From assembly GCA_947447375.1 (NCBI GenBank), contig CANFJB010000002.1, positions 186,001 through 250,000 of the forward strand: a stretch of DNA of 64,000 nt. Reading direction: 5' to 3'. Shown piece by piece: positions 44,222 to 54,206 of the stretch. The position numbers and the translations under genes are program-made. The notes under the pieces are model-generated. The model was not told the DNA's origin, made no database searches, and saw only the letters and a program-made list of their open reading frames with translations. Within the stretch, counting starts at the first letter, position 1. Each line of letters starts with the position of its first letter. This DNA is from Bacteroidota bacterium (GTDB lineage Bacteria > Bacteroidota > Bacteroidia > Flavobacteriales > Flavobacteriaceae).

Positions 44222-44387
44222 AAAAAATCCAACCATTTTCATGATTGGATTTTTTAATTCAACTATTTTAATACTAGTTTTTGATAATTTTTTGAGAATA
44301 ATTTAAGTCATCTCCAGAAATTCTAAGTACATAAATTCCAGACTCAACCGATTTTAAATCAATTGCTTTTTCTGAATTGAACATTTC
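44217..44387. repeat. 171-bp duplicated block, copy 1 (terminator plus sorting-domain 3' end)
   Basis: Matches 47145-47315 at 170 of 171 positions by eye (one T/A difference near 44271). It spans the dxs stop, the shared terminator and the last ~38 codons of the M36 gene. Outside it the two genes diverge. Confidence 0.85.
44221..44255. terminator. Bidirectional terminator between dxs and the M36 peptidase
   Basis: Stem AATCCAA / TTGGATT inside an A-run and a T-run. An identical copy lies at 47149-47183. Confidence 0.9.
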
Positions 44388-47039
44388 GTTTTTAGCAGTA
44401 TAAACTTCTCTTCCGTTTAAATCAACTACTTGAATAGTTACTTTTCCAACATAGTTGTTAATCTTTACATTAATTAATCCGTTTGTTGGATTAGGATAAA
44501 CTTTAAATACGTCAAGGGTTTCAAAATAATCTAAATTAAGTACACAATTAGGACCAGCTGGAGGAACTGTAAAGTCTTCCACTTGATCAATTGATGATAA
44601 ATTACTTCCAGAATCAGCATTAAGACCTAACCCTCTTCTTGCGAATACTTGCCAAATCATACAATAATCTTGACCTCCTGTTGTTGCTTGGTCTGCAGCA
44701 ATAATTGCATCTCTGGCTTGAACAAATGTAGGAGCACAAGGTTGTAATTTAATTCCGTCTAATACTAATCGCATTAGTTTATTGTTTCCGCCTGTTCCGG
44801 TATATTTATTATCATCATACCCGTATTTGTTAACATACGCCCAAGTTAAATCCCATAGCATTGTTGCCCATACTTCACCTACATTATGAGTTTCGGTTAC
44901 AGTATCGCCAGCTGCATTTGTTATTTGATTTAAATTTACGGTATTAAATGTTTCAGGGTTAATTGCCATGTTAGTTGAATAAGGAAAATTTCTTATTCCT
45001 GGGCCATTTACTGGTAAACTTTCAACAAAATTTCCAATTCCAATTGGAGTAGCGCCAACGTCACCTGGATGCATTTGAAGCATTAATGCAAACCAATCAG
45101 ACCATCCCTCACCCATTTGTTCTTCATTAGCTAAGCAATTTGAATTATTTCTTCCACCAGCAAGACGAGTAGAGATTCCATGACCATATTCATGAGCAAT
45201 TACTCCGTTGTCAAAATCTCCATCGGCATTAATGAACGGAGCATAATTGGAAGGCAATTGCAATTTAACATTAACAGGACTTATTCTCATTTGTGCTCTT
45301 AACATATCCCCAACAATTTTTGAAACACCAATAGCTGGAATTGTAATTGAAGCGTCACCACCAATCATTCCAATTGGAACATCAACAGCAGTTCCAGAAT
45401 TATTTACCATATCAATATTGTTGGAAACTATTACAGCTATTGCTCCTGCTAGTTGAGCATTTTTAACTTTTTCAGAAAAACTACAAGGAGACCCTCCGGA
45501 AGTGGCTGCCAATGATCTATTAATCAATACAATGTGGCCATTAATTGCTGCTGCGTTTGTAGCAACAGAACACGCATCTGAATTATCAGGCGCACCTGTA
45601 TCGGCAGTTCCGTCATTATAAAGAACCAAATCTGATTGTAAAGCAGCAGGCGCTATTGGTAAATCAACGTGTCCTGGTGAAAATGAATTTTGTCTTGAGT
45701 TATAATTTCCAGCAATTAAATTAGGAGTAACGACAAAAAGAGGGTTAACAGTGGGGCCAATGCTCCATAAAAACATTTGCATTCTTCCTTTTTGTCCATC
45801 AACAGGTGTAGAAAAATTGGCGTTATTTAATGTTGGCGTTGCGGAGGTAGAACCGTCTTGAGCATCTGCGTAAACATAATCTGCTGCGGTACCTCCATTA
45901 TTATGATTATCTTGTTGAAAATTACCATTGGCTTCATTAAATCCATACTGATACCATATATCGTGACATATATTATTTATGTAAAATAAATTGGTACATG
46001 CTGCATTAATATAAGTATTGGCAACTACGGAAGTTCCCCCATAAGGATAATCAAAAGACAACCCTGATCCACCGTCTGGAGCATAGCCATTTGCAGTAGA
46101 AACAGTTGAATGAGTAGTTGGATTTACTCCGCTATAATCGGACCTAGACCATACATTATTACCTCTGGTATAAGTATAAATTAATGAAGCGTTCGTTCCT
46201 GTTAGAGTATTGGCATCATGCCACCCTTTAGGAGAAGCAAAAGCGTTTTCAGGGTTTGAAATTAAAACTCTGGGACTTTCTAAAAGACTCACATAATTAA
46301 AAGGAATTACTCTATAAGCTCCGCCCATCACTTCAAGTGGAGACGTTATTTTACTTTTAAAAAACGATTTTGTAAATTCACTTCCCTGATTATTTTTGGA
46401 AGACAAATTTTCCTTTTTTTGGAAATTACAAGAAATAACCATATCGTTTTTGTCCAGTAAATCCCCATTGGTTGCATCAATTCTAATACTCCATAAATGA
46501 TTATGATTTTGAGTATAAAAGGTAAAGTTCCATGCTAATTTTAGTGAATTTTTTACAGGTTGAAAAACCAATTTTGCTGTAATAGGATCCTCAGTTAAGG
46601 AGCCATTAGAAATTTTAAATTCAGTGGAGCTTATGGTTTCGATTATTTCACATGATATAGAAGGAGCATTTACGGACATAAATCCTTTTTGTAAAGCAGC
46701 TAAAACAGATAATGTTGGAGTAGTTGTGTTGATCTTTTGACTAATATTAGGTATAAATCCATTTAATAGATTAATAATTTCGTCATTTTTTATCCACACA
46801 TTAGAGGTTGCATTGTAAATTTCAATCCCCTGGTATTTTTGGATGATCCAGTAGGTGTCAATTTTAGTTGACTCAGAATTACCAATACTCTGAACAGACC
46901 AATCGCTTATATCTTGATTAGCTAGGTTGAATTTTGTTTTGTTTTGATTTAAATAGTTTTGAATTTTCCCTTTGTTGTCTTGAGAAAACCCTAAAATGGT
47001 AAAGAATACCATCAAAAGTGAGGTAATTTTTCTTGTCAT
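44274..47039 (-). CDS. Secreted M36 (fungalysin) metallopeptidase with PA domain and T9SS type A sorting domain
   Basis: 921 residues. Signal peptide (1-19, GFSQ), an FTP-like propeptide (about 30-200), then the M36 catalytic domain with zinc motif HEYGHGIS (about 628-635), where the two His and Glu act as zinc ligand and base. A protease-associated (PA) domain is inserted before it (about 480-600, SDLVLYNDG...VSNNIDMVNN). The C-terminal ~75 residues (VYPNPTNGLINVKI, ESGIYVLRI, YSQKIIKN) are the type A sorting domain. Predicted cell-surface or secreted protease exported by T9SS. Shares its 3' end with 47202. Confidence 0.92.
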   Translation of the reverse strand: MTRKITSLLMVFFTILGFSQDNKGKIQNYLNQNKTKFNLANQDISDWSVQSIGNSESTKIDTYWIIQKYQGIEIYNATSNVWIKNDEIINLLNGFIPNISQKINTTTPTLSVLAALQKGFMSVNAPSISCEIIETISSTEFKISNGSLTEDPITAKLVFQPVKNSLKLAWNFTFYTQNHNHLWSIRIDATNGDLLDKNDMVISCNFQKKENLSSKNNQGSEFTKSFFKSKITSPLEVMGGAYRVIPFNYVSLLESPRVLISNPENAFASPKGWHDANTLTGTNASLIYTYTRGNNVWSRSDYSGVNPTTHSTVSTANGYAPDGGSGLSFDYPYGGTSVVANTYINAACTNLFYINNICHDIWYQYGFNEANGNFQQDNHNNGGTAADYVYADAQDGSTSATPTLNNANFSTPVDGQKGRMQMFLWSIGPTVNPLFVVTPNLIAGNYNSRQNSFSPGHVDLPIAPAALQSDLVLYNDGTADTGAPDNSDACSVATNAAAINGHIVLINRSLAATSGGSPCSFSEKVKNAQLAGAIAVIVSNNIDMVNNSGTAVDVPIGMIGGDASITIPAIGVSKIVGDMLRAQMRISPVNVKLQLPSNYAPFINADGDFDNGVIAHEYGHGISTRLAGGRNNSNCLANEEQMGEGWSDWFALMLQMHPGDVGATPIGIGNFVESLPVNGPGIRNFPYSTNMAINPETFNTVNLNQITNAAGDTVTETHNVGEVWATMLWDLTWAYVNKYGYDDNKYTGTGGNNKLMRLVLDGIKLQPCAPTFVQARDAIIAADQATTGGQDYCMIWQVFARRGLGLNADSGSNLSSIDQVEDFTVPPAGPNCVLNLDYFETLDVFKVYPNPTNGLINVKINNYVGKVTIQVVDLNGREVYTAKNEMFNSEKAIDLKSVESGIYVLRISGDDLNYSQKIIKN

Positions 47040-47076
47040 AATATAATTTATTTGTATGGTGATTATAAAACTTGAA

Positions 47077-47107
47077 CAAACCTAATCTATTTTATTACAG
47101 ATTGCAA
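47077..47107 (-). promoter_or_regulatory. Bacteroidota-type promoter for the M36 peptidase gene
   Basis: Minus-strand TAGGTTTG at 47077-47084 and TTG at 47105-47107, spacing 20, 37 bp from the ATG. Confidence 0.65.
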
Positions 47108-47144
47108 CTTTTTCATTTAAAATTCAATAATTTAACATTTAAGG

Positions 47145-47315
47145 CATAAAAAAAATCCAACCATTTTCATGATTGGATTTTTTAATTCAACTATTTTAAA
47201 ACTAGTTTTTGATAATTTTTTGAGAATAATTTAAGTCATCTCCAGAAATTCTAAGTACATAAATTCCAGACTCAACCGATTTTAAATCAATTGCTTTTTC
47301 TGAATTGAACATTTC
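47145..47315. repeat. 171-bp duplicated block, copy 2
   Basis: Near-identical copy of 44217-44387 (offset 2928). It starts in the M36-BNR gap with the same CATAA that is the dxs end in copy 1. Confidence 0.85.
47149..47183. terminator. Terminator after the BNR protein gene
   Basis: Identical AATCCAA / TTGGATT hairpin as 44221-44255, here downstream of the 47202 gene on the minus strand. Confidence 0.85.
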
Positions 47316-50300
47316 ATTTTTAGCGGTGTAAACTATTCTTCCATTTAAATCAACCACATCAATGGACACTTTTCCAGAGTATTGATTGATGTTGATATTA
47401 AACACCCCATTTGAAGGATTTGGCGAAATTGAAACTCCCTTTTTGTTTGAGAAGTCTTCATTTGCCAATGTTCCGTTGGTAAATAATCCTGAGAATACTC
47501 CTCTTCCATAAGTAGAAGCGAAAACAGCATTGTCATTTCTTAAATCTAAATCAGTAACTTTTACGTTGCTCATTCCGTTGAAAGATTGGTACCAAACTGG
47601 TGAAGCAGTGTCAAAAGTGGTTGTATACCAAACTCCCAATTCTGTTCCAATAATCACTTCATTCAATTTCAACGGGTTTTGTAAAATACATTTTACAGGC
47701 ATGTCAGGAAGATTTCCTTCTTTGTTTTCCCAAGTTGTACCTCCGTCAGAGCTGTACCAAACATTAACTACGTTATAATTATGGAAAGTCACGAAAATAT
47801 CATTGTTTGATGCTCCTAATTCTACATCAGAAATACTTCCTAAAAACTCAGGACCAGTAATATCTGTCCAAGTTACACTAGCAACAGTAGTTGTATTTGC
47901 ATTTACAGATCTTAACAATTTACCATTTTTAAATCCTGCTAATAATGTTGTTGCTGTTGTAGTATATTTAGAAACATTTAATGCAGTTACTGTACTTGTA
48001 ATTAATGCATTTGTAATTGTAGATTTTACAGAAGCAGTTGCATTTGTAGGATTTGTATTGGTATAACGTCTAATCCCGTAGGTGGTTGTTGTTCCAGCTA
48101 CTGAATAATCTGAAAATAAAATATCTTTATTGGAGTCCAATGCCATTTGAGAAATAAAAGCACCATTACTAGTAGTTTCACTATTTAATAATTTTGAAGT
48201 ACCAGTAGTAAGTCTAGAATAAATACTTTGATTGTAAACGTAATTTGTAATCATATATTTATCGGCACCTTGGTCAAACAAACTGATTCCTCCATCTCCA
48301 CTTTGAACTTTAGTACTACTATTAGTAGTTCCAGTTACACCTGAGAAATATTGAGAACCGTTGTCTTGAGCACCAGCAACAAAATGGTCGTTTGCTAAAC
48401 CACTAACTGTTGAGGTTGGGGCAACCCCCACGGCATAAAATTGAGTTACATTAAATCCAGTATTTCTTGAAGTAATTCCAGAGGTATTTGTAGCTGTCGA
48501 TAAACTACCACAATAATATACACCGCCATCATTTCCAAAAGCAGCCGCATTTGGTGTTCCTGGTTTAAATGTTATTGCATGTTGGTCAGAGTGAACCGCA
48601 GAACCAGAATCCCATGTTGAAATTTGATTCCAAGTTGCAGCACCATCAGTTGAACGGAATAAGTCAATTCCTCCTACATATACTATTTGATCGTTACTAG
48701 GATCGGCTTCAATTACTAAATCGTACCAAGCTTGAGCACCTGTAAATCCATAAGTATCTGTTCTTGCTGCAGGATTTAAAGTTACCGCTGGCAAAGCTGG
48801 AGTTGTAGTAGTTGCAAAACCGTCTGTTGTTTTGATAATTTGAACTTCTATTACATCAGTTGCAGTAGCTTGTTTTAATTGCGCTAAAACATAAATTAAG
48901 TTTGGATTGGTTGCTGAAGTTTCAATTTCTGTTCTTCCGCCACCACCATTTGCAGTAACAGTATATTTATCTGTAAATGTTGCACCACCATCAGTTGAAC
49001 AGAATACTTTTCCACCACCGTCATTGCGAGAAAAACTAGTTTTCGTAGCAACCCAAATTTTACCATCGGCACCAATTTCTATATCGTTAGGGCAATGTTT
49101 ATTACCCGCAGTAGTTAGAGGAAGGTTTAATAAAGTCCAAGATGTACCACCATTATTAGTTTTATAAACCCCATAATTGTTTGCACCCATGTAGGTTGTA
49201 GCATTGGCATCACCATAATAAGAATCTGCCACAGCAACATAAACTTCTGAAACCCCTGCGTTATTTTTGATTGCAATTTTATTGATGTGTTGTGCTCCTG
49301 GAACAATATTACCTGAAACAGCCCCTGCAACACTCGGGTTTAATGTAACATTAACTGCTCCACTTGCTAAAGCTGTTTCAATTAGATTTCCATCAGTCAT
49401 AGAAACCATAATTGAAGGAATAGTAATTGTTGCATCAGTTCCTCCCATAGAAATAGGTGGCCCAGAAATATTATTCATCATAATAACCGCAATAGCACCA
49501 GCGTCTTGAGCCATTTTTACCTTAACGGCAAACGTACAGCTACCCCTTCTTATTAATGCTATTTTGCCACTTAAGGCAGCTCCATTTGTTAGTGCGCTAC
49601 ATCCAAGGGAAGTTGGAGCAGAAACACCATCATTTACTAGTACAATATTCCCTGTAATTGGAGTTGTAATTGCCGCTCCAAAAGAAGTATTAGGAATACA
49701 AGGATATACACCTGCAACCCCTGACGGGCTATTAACTGTCAAATTTGAAGCAGTTGTGAAAATGGTAGCTCCAGAAATACCTCCAAAAACTTTAGTCCAA
49801 GTTGCACCACCGTTTATAGATTTCCAAACTCCATCTCCACCAGCATCTCCACCAGTCCAAGATTCTCCTGTTCCAACATAAAAAATATTGGTATTATTTG
49901 GGTCATAAGCTAGGCAAGAAACATTTAAGTTATCTGAAATATTTACTCTTGTCCATGTAGACCCTGAGTTTGAAATTGCTGTATTTTTCCATAAACCACC
50001 ACTAACTCCACCTGCGAAAACTGTTTCACGAGTAGGGTCGTTAGGGTCAAACATAATTGCTCTGGTTCTACCACCCACATTTGTTGGTCCTCTTTCAACC
50101 CAAGCATTGTCTACAGCGTCACCAGGAACTCTTCCGGTAGCAAGAATACTTTGTTTCTCTTCTAGTAATTCTTTTCTAATTACTTCTAAATTTTCTGGAG
50201 TTGGTCGTCCTAAAACAGGATTCATAGTTAATTCCCACTCGCTTTCGAAATATTTATTTGGTGGAACACCATTTTTTCCACCTTCTTCTTCAGACAGGTT

Positions 50301-50501
50301 TGCGTTTTTAGAAAATGGGCTATGACTTTGATAATAAGCCAATTTTTTGCGTAATTCTAAGGTTTTTTTACTTGGCTTTGTTTTTTTATTTTTTTGAATT
50401 GTAGCCGATAATGTTTTAGTTTCTTTTTCTGTTTTTGTCTGAGAAAATCCCGTAACAACAAACAAAATCGACAAAATCGAAATAAGTAATTTGTTTTTCA
50501 T
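47202..50501 (-). CDS. Secreted BNR/VPS10-like beta-propeller protein with PA domain and T9SS type A sorting domain
   Basis: 1099 residues. Signal peptide (1-20, GFSQ); then Asp-box (BNR) sequences such as GVWKSINGGATW, STDGGATF, STDGAATW and SSDGGTTW, which build sialidase-like or VPS10 propellers. A PA domain is inserted at about 250-370 (SALTNGAALSGKIALIRRGSCTFAVKV, DATITIPSIMVS). No catalytic sialidase residues (RIP motif) seen, so it is more likely a binding or scaffold propeller than an enzyme. C-terminal type A sorting domain (ISPNPSNGVFNINI to YSQKIIKN) almost identical to the M36 neighbour. Same strand as M36 but with its own terminator. Confidence 0.85.
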   Translation of the reverse strand: MKNKLLISILSILFVVTGFSQTKTEKETKTLSATIQKNKKTKPSKKTLELRKKLAYYQSHSPFSKNANLSEEEGGKNGVPPNKYFESEWELTMNPVLGRPTPENLEVIRKELLEEKQSILATGRVPGDAVDNAWVERGPTNVGGRTRAIMFDPNDPTRETVFAGGVSGGLWKNTAISNSGSTWTRVNISDNLNVSCLAYDPNNTNIFYVGTGESWTGGDAGGDGVWKSINGGATWTKVFGGISGATIFTTASNLTVNSPSGVAGVYPCIPNTSFGAAITTPITGNIVLVNDGVSAPTSLGCSALTNGAALSGKIALIRRGSCTFAVKVKMAQDAGAIAVIMMNNISGPPISMGGTDATITIPSIMVSMTDGNLIETALASGAVNVTLNPSVAGAVSGNIVPGAQHINKIAIKNNAGVSEVYVAVADSYYGDANATTYMGANNYGVYKTNNGGTSWTLLNLPLTTAGNKHCPNDIEIGADGKIWVATKTSFSRNDGGGKVFCSTDGGATFTDKYTVTANGGGGRTEIETSATNPNLIYVLAQLKQATATDVIEVQIIKTTDGFATTTTPALPAVTLNPAARTDTYGFTGAQAWYDLVIEADPSNDQIVYVGGIDLFRSTDGAATWNQISTWDSGSAVHSDQHAITFKPGTPNAAAFGNDGGVYYCGSLSTATNTSGITSRNTGFNVTQFYAVGVAPTSTVSGLANDHFVAGAQDNGSQYFSGVTGTTNSSTKVQSGDGGISLFDQGADKYMITNYVYNQSIYSRLTTGTSKLLNSETTSNGAFISQMALDSNKDILFSDYSVAGTTTTYGIRRYTNTNPTNATASVKSTITNALITSTVTALNVSKYTTTATTLLAGFKNGKLLRSVNANTTTVASVTWTDITGPEFLGSISDVELGASNNDIFVTFHNYNVVNVWYSSDGGTTWENKEGNLPDMPVKCILQNPLKLNEVIIGTELGVWYTTTFDTASPVWYQSFNGMSNVKVTDLDLRNDNAVFASTYGRGVFSGLFTNGTLANEDFSNKKGVSISPNPSNGVFNININQYSGKVSIDVVDLNGRIVYTAKNEMFNSEKAIDLKSVESGIYVLRISGDDLNYSQKIIKN

Positions 50502-50584
50502 GATATTTTTTTGAAAATTTTAGTTCCGTAAAGATAGTAATATCATTTGTTCTTCCAAATTATATATTCATAATCGTCTACTAT

Positions 50585-51928
50585 TTAACTTTTTGAGGCA
50601 TTAATTGTATTAAATAGTATGTACGCATTTCCATCAGTAAGAAGTGAAATAAAATGACAAATGTGAAGTAATCTGTCGTATAAATTGTCTTTTTCAACTC
50701 TGAATTTTTCTGGTAGTAACTGCATAACTAAACTATCAAAATTAGATGCTTTGCCTTCGTAATTGTTATTATAGGCAGTAATAAATTTGTCTAAAAGTGT
50801 ATTTATTATCTGATAACCGGTCAATTCTTTTTCAATCACTTCTCGGCTTTTATAAATATTTTTCACACTCAATTTGATAATATCATCCATTTGAGCTTTG
50901 TATTTACTTTTATCGGTAAGCGCGTAAGGGAATTTTCCGTTTAAAATTGCTTCTTCATTTTCAATAAATACATTTACTGCATCATTAATTAAACTACCAA
51001 TTGCAATGGCGCGTAAATAACTAATTCGATCTTCTTTAGAAGTTAAAGTGTTGTATTTATTAGTGTCAATACTGTCTTTCACCAAATTAATTAGGTATTC
51101 CAAAGCATAATCTTCAGAAACTAAACCAAGGTTGATTCCGTCTTCAAAGTCAATTATGGTGTAACAAATATCATCTGCTGCTTCAACTAAATACGCCAAA
51201 GGATGTCTTTCAAAACCAACATCTTTTCCTGATTTATTTGGAATCATCCCTAATTCTGAAGCAACTTCCTTAAAAAAGGCCACATCAGATTGGAAAAAGC
51301 CATATTTTTTATCGGCAATTGCTGTGGTTGGTTTTTTTGGCAAACTCTCTTTAGGATATTTCATAAACGCCCCTAAAGTTGCATAAGATATTCTTAAACC
51401 GCCATCATTTCCGGGTCTGGAGCTTGTTAAAACTGAAAACCCATTAGCATTTCCTTCAAAATCTATTAAGTCTTGCCATTCTTTATCAGATAATTTGGCT
51501 TTGTATTTTTGACCATTTCCAATAGAAAAATATTCTCCAATTGCTTTTTCACCTGAATGGCCAAAAGGGGGATTTCCAATGTCGTGAGCCAAAGATGCTG
51601 CAGCTACAATTGCCCCAAAATCATTCATTTCATAACCATGAATCTCATTTAAATAAGGATATTTTTCAATTATTTTCTTTCCAACCAATCGCCCAATGGA
51701 ACGACCAACAACCGAAACTTCTAAGCTATGGGTTAATCTTGTATGAACAAAATCTGTTTTAGACATTGGGATTACCTGCGTTTTATCTTGCAAACTTCTA
51801 AATGCCGATGAAAATATAATTCGATCATAATCGACTTCAAAACCCAATCGGGTGTCGTCTTGTTCTTTGCGCAAGCGCTTAAAAGTGTCTCCTTGTCTTT
51901 TTAGTGATAATAATTCTTCCCACTTCAT
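50585..51928 (-). CDS. dgt: Deoxyguanosinetriphosphate triphosphohydrolase (HD domain)
   Basis: 447 residues. Hydrolyses dGTP (or dNTPs) to nucleoside and triphosphate. HD signature SLAHDIGNPPFGHSGEKA with His/Asp metal ligands; RLTHSLEVSVVGRSIG supplies the first His. The substrate-binding block YLVEAADDICYTIIDFEDG supports the dGTPase assignment. It is one of several dNTP-pool genes in the window (with nrdAB and dCMP deaminase), though not linked. Divergent from metG. Confidence 0.92.
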   Translation of the reverse strand: MKWEELLSLKRQGDTFKRLRKEQDDTRLGFEVDYDRIIFSSAFRSLQDKTQVIPMSKTDFVHTRLTHSLEVSVVGRSIGRLVGKKIIEKYPYLNEIHGYEMNDFGAIVAAASLAHDIGNPPFGHSGEKAIGEYFSIGNGQKYKAKLSDKEWQDLIDFEGNANGFSVLTSSRPGNDGGLRISYATLGAFMKYPKESLPKKPTTAIADKKYGFFQSDVAFFKEVASELGMIPNKSGKDVGFERHPLAYLVEAADDICYTIIDFEDGINLGLVSEDYALEYLINLVKDSIDTNKYNTLTSKEDRISYLRAIAIGSLINDAVNVFIENEEAILNGKFPYALTDKSKYKAQMDDIIKLSVKNIYKSREVIEKELTGYQIINTLLDKFITAYNNNYEGKASNFDSLVMQLLPEKFRVEKDNLYDRLLHICHFISLLTDGNAYILFNTINASKS

Positions 51929-52034
51929 TTGTTTGATAGCTTTGGTTTAATTCACGAATATACAAAATAGGATTGAAGTTCCTTAATTGCAATTAATAAA
52001 AAAATAAAAAAGCATTTCCGTAGTATCCAGCTAC

Positions 52035-52064
52035 TTGTCCCTAAGATAAAATATCTTATTTTTG
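52035..52064 (+). promoter_or_regulatory. Bacteroidota-type promoter for metG
   Basis: TTG at 52035-52037 and TATTTTTG at 52057-52064, spacing 19. A TTG at 52062 that opens the long frame is part of the -7 element and is not the start. Confidence 0.75.
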
Positions 52065-52106
52065 CATCTATTCTTGACTAGTTTCAAGGATTTCAAAATT
52101 ACAAAT

Positions 52107-54206
52107 ATGATACAAAATCCTAAAAGATATACCATAACGGCTGCGTTGCCTTACACTAATGGACCAATTCATATTGGACATTTAGCGGGTGTTTACGTGC
52201 CTTCAGATATTTATTCCCGATATTTAAGATTACAAGGCAAAGACGTTTTGTTTGTTTGCGGAAGCGATGAACACGGCGTTGCCATTTCAATGAAAGCTAA
52301 AAAAGAAGGAGTTACGCCTCAGGAAATCATTGATAAATATGACGGAATAATTCGTCAATCGTTTATAGATTTTGGAATTTCTTTTGACAATTATTCTAGA
52401 ACTTCAGCAAAAATTCACCACGAAACTGCATCCGGATTTTTCAAAAAATTATATGACAATGGTGATTTTATCGAGCAAGTAACGGAACAATTATATGATG
52501 CTAAAGCAAATCAATTTTTAGCCGATCGATTTGTTACTGGAACTTGTCCTAAATGCGGTCATGAAGAAGCATATGGCGACCAATGTGAGAAATGCGGTTC
52601 TACATTAAACGCAACTGATTTAATTAATCCAAAATCAACCATTACAGGAGAAATCCCCGTTTTGAAATCGACAAAACATTGGTTTTTACCTTTGGATCGA
52701 TACGATGCTTTTTTAAGAGAATGGATTTTGGTTGGTCATAAAAACGACTGGAAGCCGAATGTTTACGGACAAGTAAAATCCTGGATTGATAGCGGTTTAG
52801 AGCCTCGAGCAGTTACTCGAGATTTAGATTGGGGAATTGACGTGCCTGTTGAAGGTGCCGAAGGGAAAAAATTATACGTGTGGTTTGACGCCCCAATTGG
52901 ATATATTTCTGCTTCCAAAGAATGGGCTGCGAGAGAAGGAAAAGACTGGGAACCGTATTGGAAAAATGAAGATACGAAACTGGTTCACTTTATTGGGAAA
53001 GACAATATTGTTTTTCACTGTATCATTTTCCCCGCGATGTTAAAAGCCGAAGGAAGTTATATTTTACCAGATAATGTTCCTGCAAATGAATTTTTGAATT
53101 TGGAAGGAGATAAATTATCGACATCAAAAAATTGGGCCGTTTGGTTGCACGAATATTTACTTGATTTTCCAAATCAGCAAGATGTATTAAGATATGCATT
53201 GACTTCAAATGCTCCAGAAACTAAGGATAACGATTTTACTTGGAAAGATTTTCAAGCGAGAAACAACAATGAATTGGTTGCGATTTTTGGAAATTTTATC
53301 AATCGGGTGGTGGTTTTAACCAATAAATTTTATAATGGAATTGTTCCAAATCCGATCCCCCTAGCCCCCGAAGGGGGAACTCCTAACTTCACGGATTATG
53401 ACAATGAAGTTTTAGTAGAGTTAAAAGCCTATCCAGCGGTAATTTCAAGTTCTGTGGAGCGCTACCGTTTTAGAGAGGCCTTGGGAGAATTGATGAATGT
53501 GGCCCGTTTGGGAAATAAATATTTAGCAGATGAAGAGCCTTGGAAAGTAATTAAAGACAATCCTGAGCGCGTGCAAACACAAATGTATGTTGCCTTGCAA
53601 ATTGCAGCTGCTTTGAGTTCACTTTGCGAACCCTTTTTACCTTTTACAGCAGTAAAACTTTCTAGAATTTTAAAAATAGAAACCAAAATAGATTGGAAAA
53701 CCGTTTCCGAAACGTCAGAATTAATTCCTTCAGGTCACCAAATTGGCGAAGCAGAATTGCTTTTTGCAAAAATTGAAGACGAAGAAATAAAAAAACAAAT
53801 GGACAAATTAGAAGCTACGAAAGTGGCAAATAAAGAAGAAATTGCTTCGTCTCTCGCAATGACAGAACCACAAAAAGAAACGATTCAATACGATGATTTT
53901 TCAAAAATAGATTTGCGTGTTGGAACTATTTTAGAAGCGGAAAAAATGCCTAAAGCAAATAAATTATTGATTCTAAAAATTGATACTGGAATTGATGTTC
54001 GCACCATTGTTTCGGGAATTGCAGAGAGTTTTTCTCCTGAAGAAATTATTGGGAAACGCGTTACGGTTTTAGTGAATTTAGCTCCTAGAAACCTTCGCGG
54101 AGTAGATAGTGAAGGAATGATTTTGATGGCTACCAATGCGGAAGGAAAATTGGTTTTTGTAAATCCTGATTCCGACGGAGTTGTCAATGGGGAAACCATA
54201 AATTAA
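52107..54206 (+). CDS. metG: Methionyl-tRNA synthetase with C-terminal tRNA-binding domain
   Basis: 699 residues from the ATG at 52107. Class I synthetase: HIGH motif in [10 protein letters not shown], zinc knuckle [18 protein letters not shown] (about 147-165), KMSKS variant KLSTSKN, anticodon-binding helical domain (about 400-560) and a C-terminal EMAP-II/Trbp111 OB domain (about 590-699, [18 protein letters not shown]). Two linker segments look like repeat-derived insertions: 53357-53383 ([11 protein letters not shown]) and 53840-53863 (EIASSLAMT). The last codons are tandemly duplicated downstream. Single gene with its own promoter. Confidence 0.97.
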   Translation: MIQNPKRYTITAALPYTNGPIHIGHLAGVYVPSDIYSRYLRLQGKDVLFVCGSDEHGVAISMKAKKEGVTPQEIIDKYDGIIRQSFIDFGISFDNYSRTSAKIHHETASGFFKKLYDNGDFIEQVTEQLYDAKANQFLADRFVTGTCPKCGHEEAYGDQCEKCGSTLNATDLINPKSTITGEIPVLKSTKHWFLPLDRYDAFLREWILVGHKNDWKPNVYGQVKSWIDSGLEPRAVTRDLDWGIDVPVEGAEGKKLYVWFDAPIGYISASKEWAAREGKDWEPYWKNEDTKLVHFIGKDNIVFHCIIFPAMLKAEGSYILPDNVPANEFLNLEGDKLSTSKNWAVWLHEYLLDFPNQQDVLRYALTSNAPETKDNDFTWKDFQARNNNELVAIFGNFINRVVVLTNKFYNGIVPNPIPLAPEGGTPNFTDYDNEVLVELKAYPAVISSSVERYRFREALGELMNVARLGNKYLADEEPWKVIKDNPERVQTQMYVALQIAAALSSLCEPFLPFTAVKLSRILKIETKIDWKTVSETSELIPSGHQIGEAELLFAKIEDEEIKKQMDKLEATKVANKEEIASSLAMTEPQKETIQYDDFSKIDLRVGTILEAEKMPKANKLLILKIDTGIDVRTIVSGIAESFSPEEIIGKRVTVLVNLAPRNLRGVDSEGMILMATNAEGKLVFVNPDSDGVVNGETIN
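53357..53383 (+). repeat. C/G-rich palindromic repeat (family B) inside metG
   Basis: CCCCCTAG-CCCCCGAAGGGGG-AACTCC, with stem CCCCC-GAA-GGGGG, in frame in metG. Very unlike the AT-rich surroundings. The reverse complement of an intergenic copy at 55251-55275 matches it (CCCCCTAACCCCCGAAGGGGG). Confidence 0.75.
53840..53863 (+). repeat. Tail element of repeat family A inside metG
   Basis: ATTGCTTCGTCTCTCGCAAT with ATTGC/GCAAT ends, followed by GAC, in frame. Matches ATTGCTTCGTTCCTCGCAAT-GAC at 55969-55990 and the tail at 39540-39562 (minus). It encodes EIASSLAMT in a linker. Confidence 0.7.

Noticed and set aside
47345-50325. Several antisense ORFs across the BNR protein gene
   Set aside because: Shadows of a low-complexity coding sequence with no own start signals.
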